Shown one piece after another: positions 1 through 9,800 of a stretch of 64,000 nt of DNA; within the stretch, counting starts at the first letter, position 1, and each line of letters opens with the position of its first letter. The stretch is taken from the NCBI RefSeq assembly GCF_005671395.1, contig NZ_CP040428.1, forward strand, positions 1,612,001 to 1,676,000. The letters run 5' to 3'. Below the pieces are notes generated by a model, which saw only the letters and a program-made list of their open reading frames with translations, ran no database searches and had not been told where the DNA came from. The position numbers and the translations under genes are program-made. Origin of the DNA: Jejubacter calystegiae (GTDB taxonomy: Bacteria > Pseudomonadota > Gammaproteobacteria > Enterobacterales > Enterobacteriaceae).

Positions 1-357
1 CAGAGTATTGCCGCTATCTTCATCGCGCAGCTCTACGGTATCGAGCTTTCCATCTGGCAGGAAATCACTCTGGTGCTGACCCTGATGGTGACCTCCAAAG
101 GGATTGCCGGCGTTCCGGGCGTCTCCTTTGTGGTTCTGTTGGCGACGCTGGGCAGCGTTGGTATTCCGCTGGAAGGCCTTGCCTTTATTGCCGGGGTGGA
201 CCGAATCCTTGATATGGCGCGTACTGCGCTGAACGTTGTTGGTAACGCGCTGGCGGTACTGGTGATTGCCAAGTGGGAACACCGGTTCGATAAGAAGAAA
301 GCGCTGGCCTATGAACGCGAAGTTCTGGGCAAGTTTGATACCACCGCACAGGGCTAA
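1..357 (+). CDS. gltP: Glutamate/aspartate:proton symporter GltP, C-terminal 118 residues (5' truncated by window edge)
   Basis: The frame is open from base 1 to the TAA at 355-357. The encoded tail matches the end of the dicarboxylate/amino acid:cation symporter (DAACS) family: a conserved TSKGIAGVPG loop, then an AGVDRILDMARTALNVVGNA helix, then a charged cytoplasmic tail. These features match my recollection of E. coli GltP almost residue for residue. GltP is an inner-membrane carrier taking up glutamate and aspartate with protons. The start lies outside the window. In E. coli gltP also sits close to fdhF, as here. Confidence 0.93.
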   Translation, partial: QSIAAIFIAQLYGIELSIWQEITLVLTLMVTSKGIAGVPGVSFVVLLATLGSVGIPLEGLAFIAGVDRILDMARTALNVVGNALAVLVIAKWEHRFDKKKALAYEREVLGKFDTTAQG

Positions 358-387
358 CACAGCAGCAACACACAACGTCGGTTAAAG

Positions 388-420
388 GCCCCCGCATCGT
401 TATCGGTGCGGGGGGTTTTT
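388..420 (+). terminator. Rho-independent terminator of gltP
   Basis: A CCCCCGCA / TGCGGGGG stem-loop is followed by a run of T, about 30 bases after the gltP stop. It also separates gltP from the convergent fdhF. Confidence 0.9.
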
Positions 421-423
421 ATA

Positions 424-2571
424 TTAGCCCGCCGCGCTTTCACGCAGCCTGGACTTCAGGTGCTGATACTCTTCCTGAACGTAACGCTCTGCCGCCTGCT
501 GGTCGGCAATGGGCTCCAGACGGACCGCGCTGTATTTATATTCCGGCGTTTTGGTTAGCGGGCTCAGGTTTTCGCTCACCAGTTCATTACAGGCGCCAAT
601 CCACCACTGATAGGTCATATAGACCGCGCCGCGATTGGGGCGATCGCTGACCTGGGCACGAACAATCACCCGCCCTTTGCGCGACGTTACCCACAACAAC
701 GCTTCATCGTGAATGCCCAATCGTTCGGCATCGTCCGTATGGATCTGGGCGTAGCCTGGCTCGTCGGCCAACGCCGCCAGCGCCGCGCAGTTACCGGTCA
801 TCGAACGGCAGGAGTAGTGCCCCACTTCGCGCACCGTCGACAGCACCATAGGATAGTCTTCGCTAAGCTGATCCTGGGGCGGTAGCCAGTCGCAGGTGAA
901 GAACTGCCCCAGACCGTTGGGTCGGTCGAAACGCCCTTCATAAAGCCAGGGGGTTCCCTGATCCTCGGGGGATTCGCTGCGGCATGGCCACTGAATGTAG
1001 CCCAGCTCGCCGATTTTTTCGTAAGTGGCGCCATAGAAAGAGGGGCACAGGTGGCGCATCTCATCCCAGATGGCCTGAGTGTTTTCATACTGCATCGGGT
1101 AGCCCATGCGGGTGGCGAGTTCGCTAATAATCTGCCAGTCGGTTTTCAGATCCCACTGGGGCTCGACTGCCTTAAAGAAGCGCTGGAAGCCGCGATCCGC
1201 CGCGGTATATACCCCTTCATGCTCGCCCCAGCTAGTGGCGGGTAGCACTACGTCTGCCACCGCGGCGGTTTTGGTCATAAAGATGTCCTGAACCACCAGT
1301 AGCTCCAGGCCGTCCATCGCTTCGCGTATCGCTGACAGTTCGGCGTCGGTCTGCATGGGGTCCTCCCCCATAATGTAAGCAGCACGGACTTCGCCGTGGG
1401 CCACGCGATGCGGTAGCTCACTGATGCGATAACCGGTTTTTTCCGGCAGAGAGGGCACGCCCCAGGCTTTGGCGAATTTGTCGCGGTTTTCCGCCACGCT
1501 TACCGACTGATAGCCCGGGAAAGTGTCCGGCAGCGCCCCCATATCGCAGGCGCCCTGAACGTTATTCTGGCCGCGTACCGGGTTAACGCCGGCATTGGGC
1601 TTGCCCAGGTTGCCCGTCAGCAGTGCCAGACTGGTCAGGGCGCGTACCGTCTCCACTCCCTGATAGAACTGAGTCACGCCCATGCCCCACAGAATGGTGG
1701 CGGTTTTGGCCGTGGCATAGAGCCTGGCGGCCCGGCGAATGTCGGCGGCGGTGACCCCTGTCACCTCTTCTACCGACTCCGGCGTATAGCGGGCGACGAT
1801 CTCACGCCAGGCGTCGAACCCTTCTGTGCGTGATGCGATAAAGGCGCGATCCTCCAGTCCCTCTTCAATAATCACGTGGGCCATGGCGTTCAGCAGCGCG
1901 ATATTGGAACCATTGCGTAACTGAAGGTGGAGATCGGCGATGCGGGCGCTCTCAATACGCCGCGGATCGCAGACAATAAGTTTCGCGCCTTTCTGTTTTG
2001 CCCGAATCACCCGGTTGGCGATAATCGGGTGTGAATCTGCCGGGTTATAGCCGAAGATCAGCAGTAAATCGGTATCCTCAATCTCGGTGACTGAGTTGCT
2101 CATAGCGCCATTGCCTACTGACTGGTGCAGACCTGCAACCGAGGGGCCGTGTCAGACGCGCGCGCAACAATCGACGTTATTGGTACCGATGACGGCCCGA
2201 GCGAATTTCTGCATCAGATAGTTGGCTTCGTTGCCGGGCCCCCGGGAAGATCCGGTGGTCATAATGGCGTCGGGGCCGTACTTTTCCCGTACCGCCAGAA
2301 ATTTGTCGGCGACATAATCCAGCGCTTCCTGCCAGGAGACCGATTCCAGCTTGCCGCCACGGCTCTTGCGAATCATTGGATTTTTCAGACGGGGCGTCAG
2401 GATCTGGGTATCGTTAAGAAAGTCCCAGCCATAGTAGCCTTTCAGGCACAGCGTGCTCTGGTTGTTCCTGCCAGGAGCGGGTTCGGCGCCGACGACTTTG
2501 CCATCGTCGACCAGCAGATGCATTTTGCAGCCAGAGGCGCAGTAGGGGCAGACGGTCATAACCTTGTTCAT
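424..2571 (-). CDS. fdhF: Formate dehydrogenase H, selenocysteine-containing (715 aa, in-frame UGA at codon 140)
   Basis: FdhF oxidises formate to CO2 in the formate hydrogenlyase complex, using a molybdopterin guanine dinucleotide cofactor and a [4Fe-4S] cluster. Reading through the TGA at 2152-2154 joins two open stretches into exactly 715 residues, the length of E. coli FdhF. The N-terminus carries the CPYCASGC cluster motif. The context NVDCCARV-U-HGPSV around the UGA is that of the known selenoenzyme, and a matching SECIS lies just downstream. The C-terminal molybdopterin-binding part (RSMTGNCAALAALADEPGYAQ, IADQ) is intact. It is expected to depend on sigma-54 and FhlA. Treating the two halves as separate genes, or as a pseudogene, would be wrong. 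Confidence 0.97.
2105..2154 (-). promoter_or_regulatory. Selenocysteine UGA codon and bacterial SECIS element in fdhF
   Basis: The UGA (2152-2154, minus strand) is followed at once by a stem-loop with apical sequence GGTTGCAGGTCTGCACC. This matches my recollection of the E. coli fdhF SECIS, where the GGUCU loop binds SelB. It specifies selenocysteine insertion. Confidence 0.93.
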
Positions 2572-2643
2572 GGTGAATCACTCCCTTGTAGCCTGTTCTG
2601 GCGGTCGTCAGCCGCCTTATGGTATGAAGTTCTCCTTGTCTGA

Positions 2644-2660
2644 TGCATCTTCTGTGCCAT
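2644..2660 (-). promoter_or_regulatory. Sigma-54 (-24/-12) promoter of fdhF
   Basis: On the minus strand the sequence reads TGGCACAGAAGATGCAT: GG, ten bases, GC. This is the diagnostic spacing and near-consensus for RpoN promoters. It lies about 73-88 bases upstream of the fdhF start. E. coli fdhF has a sigma-54 promoter in the same position. Confidence 0.88.
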
Positions 2661-2767
2661 GCATTTCAGACTGATATCGGGCATGATAGCGGAGAGAAAA
2701 GCAGCAATTCCCTGATTGAAAACATGAAATTGGATACCCCTAACCGTTAACGGCAAGGAGCATGGAG

Positions 2768-3556
2768 ATGAAGGATGTGATAACGGCGCGGCCTGTCGCG
2801 CTCGATGGTGTATGTAACGTTCGGGATCTGGGAGGCTACCCGGTGCGCGAGGGAGTCATTCGCCCGGGCCGCCTTTTGCGGGGCGCAGATCTCAGCATGC
2901 TTACGCTGCCAGGTCAGCGGCAGATGGTTCAGCTGTCAGTGAACAGGATTATCGATCTGAGAACCGATGGTGAGGTTGCGGAAGCGCCCGATCGCTATCC
3001 CGAAAGCGCACGACTGGTGCGGCTGGATGTGCTCAAGGCGGTGATGGAAGGGCACAGCGCCGATCCGAAAGAGATGGTGGCCCGGCTGGGTCAACGCGAC
3101 CCGACTCAGATACTGCTTGAGGTCTACCGCGCATTTATCACCGACGCCGCATGCCTGGAGGCCTGGCGCGGCTTCTTTAACACCCTGCTGGAGTCCGAAG
3201 ATGGCGCAGTCTATTTCCACTGCACCGCCGGAAAGGATCGTACGGGATTTGCCGCGGCGCTGGTACTGCTGGCTCTGGGCGCGAAAACGGAACTGATTGT
3301 CGCCGATTACCTGCTTAGTAACCGCTATCGCAAAGAAGAGAATCAGCGGCTGCTGGCGAAGTTTATGGCGTTTGCGCCGGACAAGCGGCCAGAAGAGATC
3401 CTGACGCTACTGGAGGTGCAGGAAGCCTGGCTGCAAAATGCGCTGAATGCGATGGACGACGGTTACGGCAGCGCCGACGCCTTTCTGCGCGATGCGCTGG
3501 GCATCGGCGCGCAGGAACGCCGGCGGCTGACCGAACTGCTGGTGGTGGCCGGTTAA
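2768..3556 (+). CDS. Dual-specificity/tyrosine phosphatase-like protein (CX5R family), 262 aa
   Basis: The protein opens with a VRDLGGYPVREGVIRPGRLLRGADL segment typical of the bacterial Y_phosphatase3 group. It contains the phosphatase loop HCTAGKDRTG, with the catalytic Cys near residue 152 and the Arg six residues later. The family hydrolyses phosphotyrosine, phosphoinositides or other phosphomonoesters; the substrate here is unknown. There is no signal peptide, so it is probably cytoplasmic. A start at 2762 would leave one base after AAGGAG, while the ATG at 2768 has seven, so 2768 is preferred. It is transcribed divergently from fdhF, with no obvious partner. Confidence 0.8.
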   Translation: MKDVITARPVALDGVCNVRDLGGYPVREGVIRPGRLLRGADLSMLTLPGQRQMVQLSVNRIIDLRTDGEVAEAPDRYPESARLVRLDVLKAVMEGHSADPKEMVARLGQRDPTQILLEVYRAFITDAACLEAWRGFFNTLLESEDGAVYFHCTAGKDRTGFAAALVLLALGAKTELIVADYLLSNRYRKEENQRLLAKFMAFAPDKRPEEILTLLEVQEAWLQNALNAMDDGYGSADAFLRDALGIGAQERRRLTELLVVAG

Positions 3557-3675
3557 AAACAGAGCCAGATAAACCGGCTCTCCAGGCCTGAGGCCAGGCC
3601 ATCGAACGCCGGTAGCGCCATTATGCCCAGTAGCCCCAGGGCGCACAGCAGGCGGAGCGATAGCGACGCCATCAT
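3553..3675 (-). CDS. Small hydrophobic ORF (40 aa) overlapping the uacT stop
   Basis: An ATG at 3675-3673 overlaps the uacT TGA (ATGA junction) and has a strong GAGGAGGG ribosome site just upstream. The predicted 40-residue peptide starts MMASLSLRLLCALGLLGIMA. Residues about 5-25 could span the membrane, and an FIWLCF end follows. The ATGA overlap suggests translational coupling to the permease. It could be a small accessory membrane protein. It could equally be a chance ORF, because its stop overlaps the convergent phosphatase stop. Confidence 0.4.
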   Translation of the reverse strand: MMASLSLRLLCALGLLGIMALPAFDGLASGLESRFIWLCF

Positions 3676-5138
3676 CCCTCCTCGCGCTCATGCTCCTGCT
3701 GCACTTTACGCAACAGCAGCCACATGCGTACCGTTCTTACCGCCACCTTCCGTGCCGCCGTCGGCTCGGGAGCAGGATCCGGGGCAATGTTTTCCGTCGC
3801 GTGGCGGGCAGTACGGTCGGCGCCGTTAAGCACCAGGTTCGCTACAATGGCGGTGACGGTGCCGATGGTAATACCGCTGTGCAGAAACAGCTGTGCCATT
3901 TCCGGCAGTTGGCTGAACAGTCCGGGTACCAGTACCGGCATCAGGCCCAGTCCGAGCGTCAGGGCAACCACCATTCCGTTGTTATTGTTGCGATAGTTTA
4001 CTTTACCCAGGGTGCGGATGCCGGATACTGCCACCATACCGAACATCACCACGCCCGCGCCGCCGAGTATTGGTTTCGGAATCATCACCACCAGCGCGGC
4101 CATTTTGGCGAACATTCCCATCAAAATGAGAATGCAGCCCGATACTGCCACCACAAATCGGCTACGCACGCCAGTCAGACCGATAAGTCCGACGTTCTGG
4201 GCAAAGGCGGAGTAGGGAAAAAGATTAAACATGCCGCCAATGGTGGTTGCCAGCCCGCAGGCGGTCAGCCCCCGACGCAGCATCGCCTGGTCGGCTTTCC
4301 TGCCGACGATTTCTCCGGTCGCCATCATAGAGGACATGGTTTCCACCATCACTACCACCATCACCATTGAGAGCAGCACGATAGGCAGCAGATGAAATTC
4401 AGGGGTTGCAAAGCGCATCAGGCGCGGAAAGTTAAGCCAGGACGTTTGAGAAACCACCTGGAAATCGAGAGGATTAAAAAAGCCCCACAGGATAGTGCCG
4501 ATAATCAGGCCGATCAGCACGGCGATATTTTTAATCAGACCTGATGCGAAGGTGTAGATATTGAGGATAATCACCAGAGTAATAAAGGCCATAATCAGCG
4601 ATGTCATATTGCCGAAACTTTCCATATCGCTGCTGCCGCCGCCAATCCAGCCGCCAGCGACGGGCAAAATCGACAGTCCGATAAGCGTGACGATGGCCCC
4701 CATGACGACTTTGGGAAACAGATGTACCATTCGGCAGATCCAGGGGGCGCAGAGTAGCGTGAAAATGCCAGCGACGATCACCGCACCTGAAATGCCGCCG
4801 ATACCGTACTCCTTACCGATGAGCACCATGGGCACCAGTGCCGCGAAGGTACAGCCTTGCACTACCGGCAGGCGGCAACCTATCCACTTTCCGATCCCCA
4901 GCGCCTGAATAATGGTGGCTGCGCCGCAGATAAATAGATCGGTGCTGATCAGCATGATCACCTGTTCGGCGGATAGCCCCACGGCGGTGCCGACAACCAG
5001 GGGGACTGCGACGGCGCCAGCGTACATCACCAGCACATGTTGCAGCCCATAAAGAATCATCTGGCCCGGAGGCAGAATTTCATCAACCGGGCCTGGTGAT
5101 ATCAGGGATTTCGTAGGGTTCAGGGTGGATTCTTTCAT
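3672..5138 (-). CDS. uacT: Urate/xanthine permease, NCS2 family (UacT-like, 488 aa)
   Basis: This is an inner-membrane purine:proton symporter of the NCS2/NAT family with many hydrophobic helices. The order of motifs (ILYGLQHVLVMYAGAVAVPL, the FAQNVGLIGLTGVRSR signature, and a C-terminal VRTVRMWLLLRK tail) is closer to E. coli UacT (YgfU, urate) than to XanQ or UapC. It probably imports urate or xanthine for the catabolic genes that follow. The ATG at 5138 is chosen because the family begins about there and a GGAG lies upstream; the longer open frame to 5441 has no family similarity. A sigma-54 promoter at 5262-5278 is its own. Confidence 0.87.
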   Translation of the reverse strand: MKESTLNPTKSLISPGPVDEILPPGQMILYGLQHVLVMYAGAVAVPLVVGTAVGLSAEQVIMLISTDLFICGAATIIQALGIGKWIGCRLPVVQGCTFAALVPMVLIGKEYGIGGISGAVIVAGIFTLLCAPWICRMVHLFPKVVMGAIVTLIGLSILPVAGGWIGGGSSDMESFGNMTSLIMAFITLVIILNIYTFASGLIKNIAVLIGLIIGTILWGFFNPLDFQVVSQTSWLNFPRLMRFATPEFHLLPIVLLSMVMVVVMVETMSSMMATGEIVGRKADQAMLRRGLTACGLATTIGGMFNLFPYSAFAQNVGLIGLTGVRSRFVVAVSGCILILMGMFAKMAALVVMIPKPILGGAGVVMFGMVAVSGIRTLGKVNYRNNNNGMVVALTLGLGLMPVLVPGLFSQLPEMAQLFLHSGITIGTVTAIVANLVLNGADRTARHATENIAPDPAPEPTAARKVAVRTVRMWLLLRKVQQEHEREEG

Positions 5139-5261
5139 CGAATATTTTTCTCCTGTACGGCCCAGATAACAGCTATGTGGGCTACGATTCGAAGGCGTGC
5201 TGCCTCCCTTAGGTACGTCGTTATCCGGAACGCGTAAATACGGAAAACGCAGGAAACAGAA

Positions 5262-5278
5262 TGCGTAAGCGGTGCCAG
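5262..5278 (-). promoter_or_regulatory. Sigma-54 promoter of uacT
   Basis: On the minus strand the sequence is TGGCACCGCTTACGCAT, with GG and GC separated by ten bases. The -24 box is perfect and the -12 box is ACGCA rather than TTGCA. It points to uacT, with a leader of about 110 bases. Confidence 0.7.
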
Positions 5279-5311
5279 ATTGCTGTCTGTGGCGGCATTT
5301 GATGGATGAAC

Positions 5312-5327
5312 TGTGAAAATCGTCACG
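5312..5327. promoter_or_regulatory. Possible CRP site
   Basis: TGTGA-AAATCG-TCACG fits the CRP consensus TGTGA-N6-TCACA with one mismatch. It lies about 35 bases upstream of the uacT -24 box. It is a single site, judged by eye. Confidence 0.35.
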
Positions 5328-5498
5328 CAAATAGCCATAGACTGGCGAAAACAGGAGGAGGAATGTGGATAGCGCGGGAGAGGATTTTTCACTGGCGGCT
5401 ATCACAATGAGAATGAATAAATCGTATTGATGGGGAGTCATACCGGAATAAAAAACAGCGGCGGGACAGAGTCCCGCCGCCTGGGAGCCTGGCTGAGA

Positions 5499-6824
5499 TC
5501 AGAGTTCCGCCATGCGTTGCCACATTTTTTCTGCCACCGGGCGCGCCTCTTCGTATAGTCGGGCGGCGTCAAAGGAGAACTGGCGATCCTCGTAGATCAT
5601 GCTGCCCGCCACCATCACGCTGTGAACGGACGCACTGCTCAGGCCAAAGGCAAAATGGCCTGCCAGGTTTTCCGGATACAGCGGTGTGGGGGCCGGGTAA
5701 TCGCAGATGGTGAGATCGGCGGTATAGCCCTTTGCCAGACGCCCGAAAGGCTGGTGGAAATTGCGTTCCAGCAGTTGATTGCCGCTGTGAAGCATATTCA
5801 GGAAATCGGTTGGCCATAGGGGGCCACCTGCATCGCGATGCTTAAAGTAAGCGAACTTCAGCTCTTCAAACATATCTGAGCCGATACCATCGGTACCCAG
5901 CGCGACGTGCCTGAGCATCGACAGATGCGGGTTATAGCCGACGTTGTTATTCATATTTGAGCGGGGGTTATGCGCCAGGAACGCGTGGCGTTCATTAAGC
6001 AGCAGCACATCGTCGGGTGAAAGCCACAGGCCGTGAGCAATCAGGCTTTTTTCCCCCAACAGACCATATTGATCCAGGCGGGCTAGCGGCTCCATTCCGT
6101 ACTTATCACGGCTCCAGGAAACGTCGTAACGATCTTCCGCAACGTGAATATGCAGCCCGCGGCCGGTAACTTCGCAGGCTTCATGCAGCAGTTTCAGTCC
6201 GGCATCGGGTACCGTAAAGGGAGCATGGGCACCGATATGCGCCTCAACCAGATAATCATCTGGGGCTTTTTCTTTATCGCTATCAATCAGTTGAGCGAAG
6301 CGAATGTTCTCTTCCACGCCCGCTTCCAGCTCCTTCAAGCCGCCGTTGCGATCGGTGGTTTCAAAGCAGGTCATACCGCGCAGGCCAACGGTGATAAAGG
6401 CTTCGCGCAGCAGCGCCAGCGAACCGTGGATAAACTGCGGCGAGGCATGGTGGTCGATAACGGCAGTACAGCCGCTGCGCACTGCTTCCAGCGCGCAGAT
6501 CACGCCACTGTAGTAGAGCGACTCTTCATCCAGCGCGCGATCCAACCGCCACCACAGGTTTTTCAGGGTGGAGATAAAATCGGGGCACGGGGCGATGGGG
6601 GCGAGAATGCCCCGCGACAGACCGGAATAAAAGTGATTATGGGCGCATACCAACCCCGGCATCACCAGCTTGCCGGACATCTCCTTCACGGGGGCATCGG
6701 GATAGCGGGTTGCCAGGCCAGGGCCGACATCAATGATGCGCGATCCCTGAATCAAAATGTCGATGCCGGGCGTCACCTGGGCCGGAGAAAACTCAACGGC
6801 GGTACAGTTTTTTAGCAGTAGCAT
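5499..6824 (-). CDS. ssnA: Amidohydrolase SsnA (441 aa)
   Basis: SsnA is a metal-dependent amidohydrolase of the chlorohydrolase/guanine deaminase-like branch. Visible ligands are VCAHNHFYSG (HxH) near residue 60, HIHVAED in the middle and GTDGIGSDM toward the C-terminus, and the length equals E. coli SsnA. It follows ygfK with a five-base gap, so the two form one transcription unit. In urate-degrading gut bacteria this gene belongs to the conserved purine-degradation set, where it is thought to act on a purine ring-opening intermediate; the exact step here is inference. Confidence 0.9.
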   Translation of the reverse strand: MLLLKNCTAVEFSPAQVTPGIDILIQGSRIIDVGPGLATRYPDAPVKEMSGKLVMPGLVCAHNHFYSGLSRGILAPIAPCPDFISTLKNLWWRLDRALDEESLYYSGVICALEAVRSGCTAVIDHHASPQFIHGSLALLREAFITVGLRGMTCFETTDRNGGLKELEAGVEENIRFAQLIDSDKEKAPDDYLVEAHIGAHAPFTVPDAGLKLLHEACEVTGRGLHIHVAEDRYDVSWSRDKYGMEPLARLDQYGLLGEKSLIAHGLWLSPDDVLLLNERHAFLAHNPRSNMNNNVGYNPHLSMLRHVALGTDGIGSDMFEELKFAYFKHRDAGGPLWPTDFLNMLHSGNQLLERNFHQPFGRLAKGYTADLTICDYPAPTPLYPENLAGHFAFGLSSASVHSVMVAGSMIYEDRQFSFDAARLYEEARPVAEKMWQRMAEL

Positions 6825-6829
6825 AAGGG

Positions 6830-9800
6830 TTATTCCTCCACGGCGCCCAGCAGATAGCCATGATGTTGCCGGGTGTAGTTGATAATCCGGTCCATCTGCG
6901 CCAGCGTGTCTGGCAGACCGACAGGTTTTCCGTTTTCATCAAGCGCAAACTGCCAGGTGCGTCCATCCTGACGAATATGTATTTGCTTTCCGTCCAGCAG
7001 GAAACCCGGGTTATCGCTTTGCTCAAAATCTTTTGCAAGGCTAAAGACCGTAACCTTGTCCTTGTAGGGTTTGCCTTGCCACGGACAGAACTGGGCGCAG
7101 TTACCGCATTCGTTGCACAGCGCGTCCAGGTGAAGGATCTGCTGGCGACTGTGGAAGCCTGGTACCGGAATGGCGATATTGGCGCGGTTGGGGCAGACAT
7201 CCACGCACTTACTGCACACGTAGTTGCAGGAAAGACAGCGCGACGCTTCCTGGCGGGCGAACGCATCCGGCGCGTCGGGCGCTATTTGGCGCACGGCGAT
7301 GGCGCCTTTACGGCTGTAGATCTCCAGGGGATCGGTATTCATGGCGTCGCGACGGGTATGGGTCACGGTAATATTTTCACGTTTAAGGATGGTGTCACAG
7401 GCCTTACGTGCACCGCCGATGGCGCCCACGATAGAGGCCGGGCCGCTCTGTACATCGCCAATCAGAAAGACGTTCGGTAGCGCGGTTTCCAGCGTTTGAG
7501 GATCGACCGACGGGGCGTCGCCATTATTGCTCTCCAGCCCCATGGCTCGCAGTGCCTGCCAGTCCGGAGATTCGCCGGTCGCGGTAATGAGCGCATCGAA
7601 GTGCAGGGTGCGCTGCTCATCGGTGGGCAGCGGGCGGCGGCGCCCGCCTGCGTCGGGCTCGCCCAGGCGCATTACCCGCAGATGCAACTGACCATCGGCA
7701 TCGTAGCGTTCCGGGTTCACCAGCGTCACGAAGCGCACACCGTCCCGTTCGGCTTCTTCAATCTCTTCAGGCCAGGCGGGCATGGCGTCCCGATCCCGGC
7801 GGTAAACGATGGTGGCGCCGGTGACTTCCGGTAGCCGCAGCGCTGCACGGGCGCAGTCCATAGCGGTATTACCGGCGCCGACAATGGCGATTTCGCCACG
7901 CAGGGGCGGTGGGACATCGCTGTTAAAGGTGCGCAGGAAGTCGAAGGATCGCCAGATGTTAGGGTTGTCGCCTGCGAGTTGCAGCACATTGCTCTGGCCT
8001 GCGCCAGTACCGATGCAGATATAGTGGAATCCCTGCTGGCGTAGCGTGTCTATGGTCAGGTGCGGGTCGCTGTTGTAGACGAATTTCACCCCGTGATCGG
8101 CAATAAAGTCGATATCCTGCTGTACCAGTTCCGCTGGAATACGGAAACGTGGCACGATGTTTCTGACAATACCGCCAGCGTTGGCCTCGCGTTCGAACAG
8201 GGTTACCGGATGTCCGGCCCGTGCCAGGAAGTAACCGGCCGCCAGACCTGCTGGACCGGCGCCTATCACCGCCACCGGATGGCGATTGCCGGTACCTGCT
8301 GGCTTATGCCAGCGGCGACGATATTCCTCCCAGCCTTTTTCCCGGGCAATCTTTTTAATGGCCCGGATATTCAGGGCGTTCTCGTAGTCCATACGGGTAC
8401 AGTTAAACTGGCACTGGTGATCGCAGATATGGCCGGTAATGGACGGCAGGGCGTTGCGTTCATAAATCAGCGACAGGGCATCGGCATAGCGCCCCTGGCC
8501 TGCCAGCCGCAGATATTCCGGGATATCCTGCTTAATGGCGCAGGCGGTGACACAGGGAGCGACGTAACAGTCTACCAGCGGTAGCGCCTCGCCAGTGTCG
8601 ATCTCCTCTTTGCCTTTCCAGGCTTTCTGGGCCCAGTCGGCGCTCAGTGCTTTATCCGCCAGGCGGTTTAGCGCGGCAACGTTGATCCCGTCGTGTTGCC
8701 AGTCCTCAAGCTGTGACAGCAGACGGGCACATTCGGCCATGCGCAGATAGCCGCCGGGTTTCAGCAGATCCGTTGCCATGGTGATGGGGTGGATACCGGC
8801 GCTGAAGATATCGACGATGTTGAACTGGCTGGCGCCGCCGGAATAGGAGATGGGCAGGCGGCCATCAAAATGGCGCGACAGCATGGCCGCCACGTTAATG
8901 GAGAGCGGGAACAGCGCTCGTCCGGACATATACATCTCATCACCGGGCAGTACGCCTTTATGGTTGCGGGCGCCCAGAGTGTTGGTCAGCTTCACGCCAA
9001 AAGAAAGCTTTTTCTCGGCGCCCAGCGCTATCAGGCGTGTCAGCATCTCCAGCGCCTGTTCTGCCTGGAGGTCGTGACTGAACGACTCCTCGCTGAGGGA
9101 GATATAGTCGAAGCCGTTACCGTCGAGGATGGCCCGGACCCGGGCGTAACCCAACAGGGTGGGGTTGAGCTTCACGTAGGTGTGGAGGTTCTTTTCCGTC
9201 AGCATATAGCGGCAGATGGACTCAATTTCATCCGGTGGGCAGCCATGCATGGTGGAAAGCGTTACGCTGCGTACCATGCGCGGTGAGATATTTTCCGGCA
9301 GCTCGCGCAGCGCCCGGGCATCGCCTTTGGCCAGCAATTTCCAGCCGCCCCGGGCGATAAACTGCGCCAGTTCCTGACGGTAGCGGCCAAATTTGCTGTT
9401 TTTTCCAGCATCCATCATCTCGTCGATAAATTTCTGCATCGGCGGTTGGGTGATGCCCTTAAGGTCGTAACCGACGCTCATATTGAAGATAAATGAGCGC
9501 CCCTGCAGCGGCCCACGTGGGGAGAGCAGCGTTTCCAGCAGCCAGAGCGCCATCCAAGCCTTCATATACTCGTCCCAGGCTTTCTCCAGCGTGTACTCGG
9601 TGGACCATTCGGTGTTAAAGGCCTCATCGCTGGCGTCGATACAGGGTTTTTCCAGCTCCAGACGGTCAAGGATCTGCACCGTTTTCAGTTCGATAAAACT
9701 GCCGCCGGTCAGCCAGGCGACGATGATATTAGGGGCCAGTTGGGTGTGTGGGCCCGCTGCCGGGCCTACGGGGGTGTCGCAGGTTTCACCGAACAGCGAA

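Larger units (their letters stand above)
5139..5498. other. Intergenic region upstream of uacT
   Basis: There is no gene here. It holds the uacT leader (about 110 bases), a -24/-12 promoter at 5262-5278 and a CRP-like dyad at 5312-5327. The remaining bases before the ssnA stop show no recognisable feature. Confidence 0.6.

Noticed and set aside
424..2571. Apparent split of fdhF into two ORFs at 2152-2154
   Set aside because: The stop is the selenocysteine UGA with a matching SECIS, so the gene is intact.
2125..2643. Long plus-strand ORF opposite fdhF
   Set aside because: Mirror of the fdhF coding strand, no independent support. The same applies to the many long antisense frames over ygfK, xdhAB and phn.
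3672..5441. Long 589-residue version of the permease
   Set aside because: The first ~100 residues have no family similarity and overlap the promoter region; the start at 5138 fits the family.
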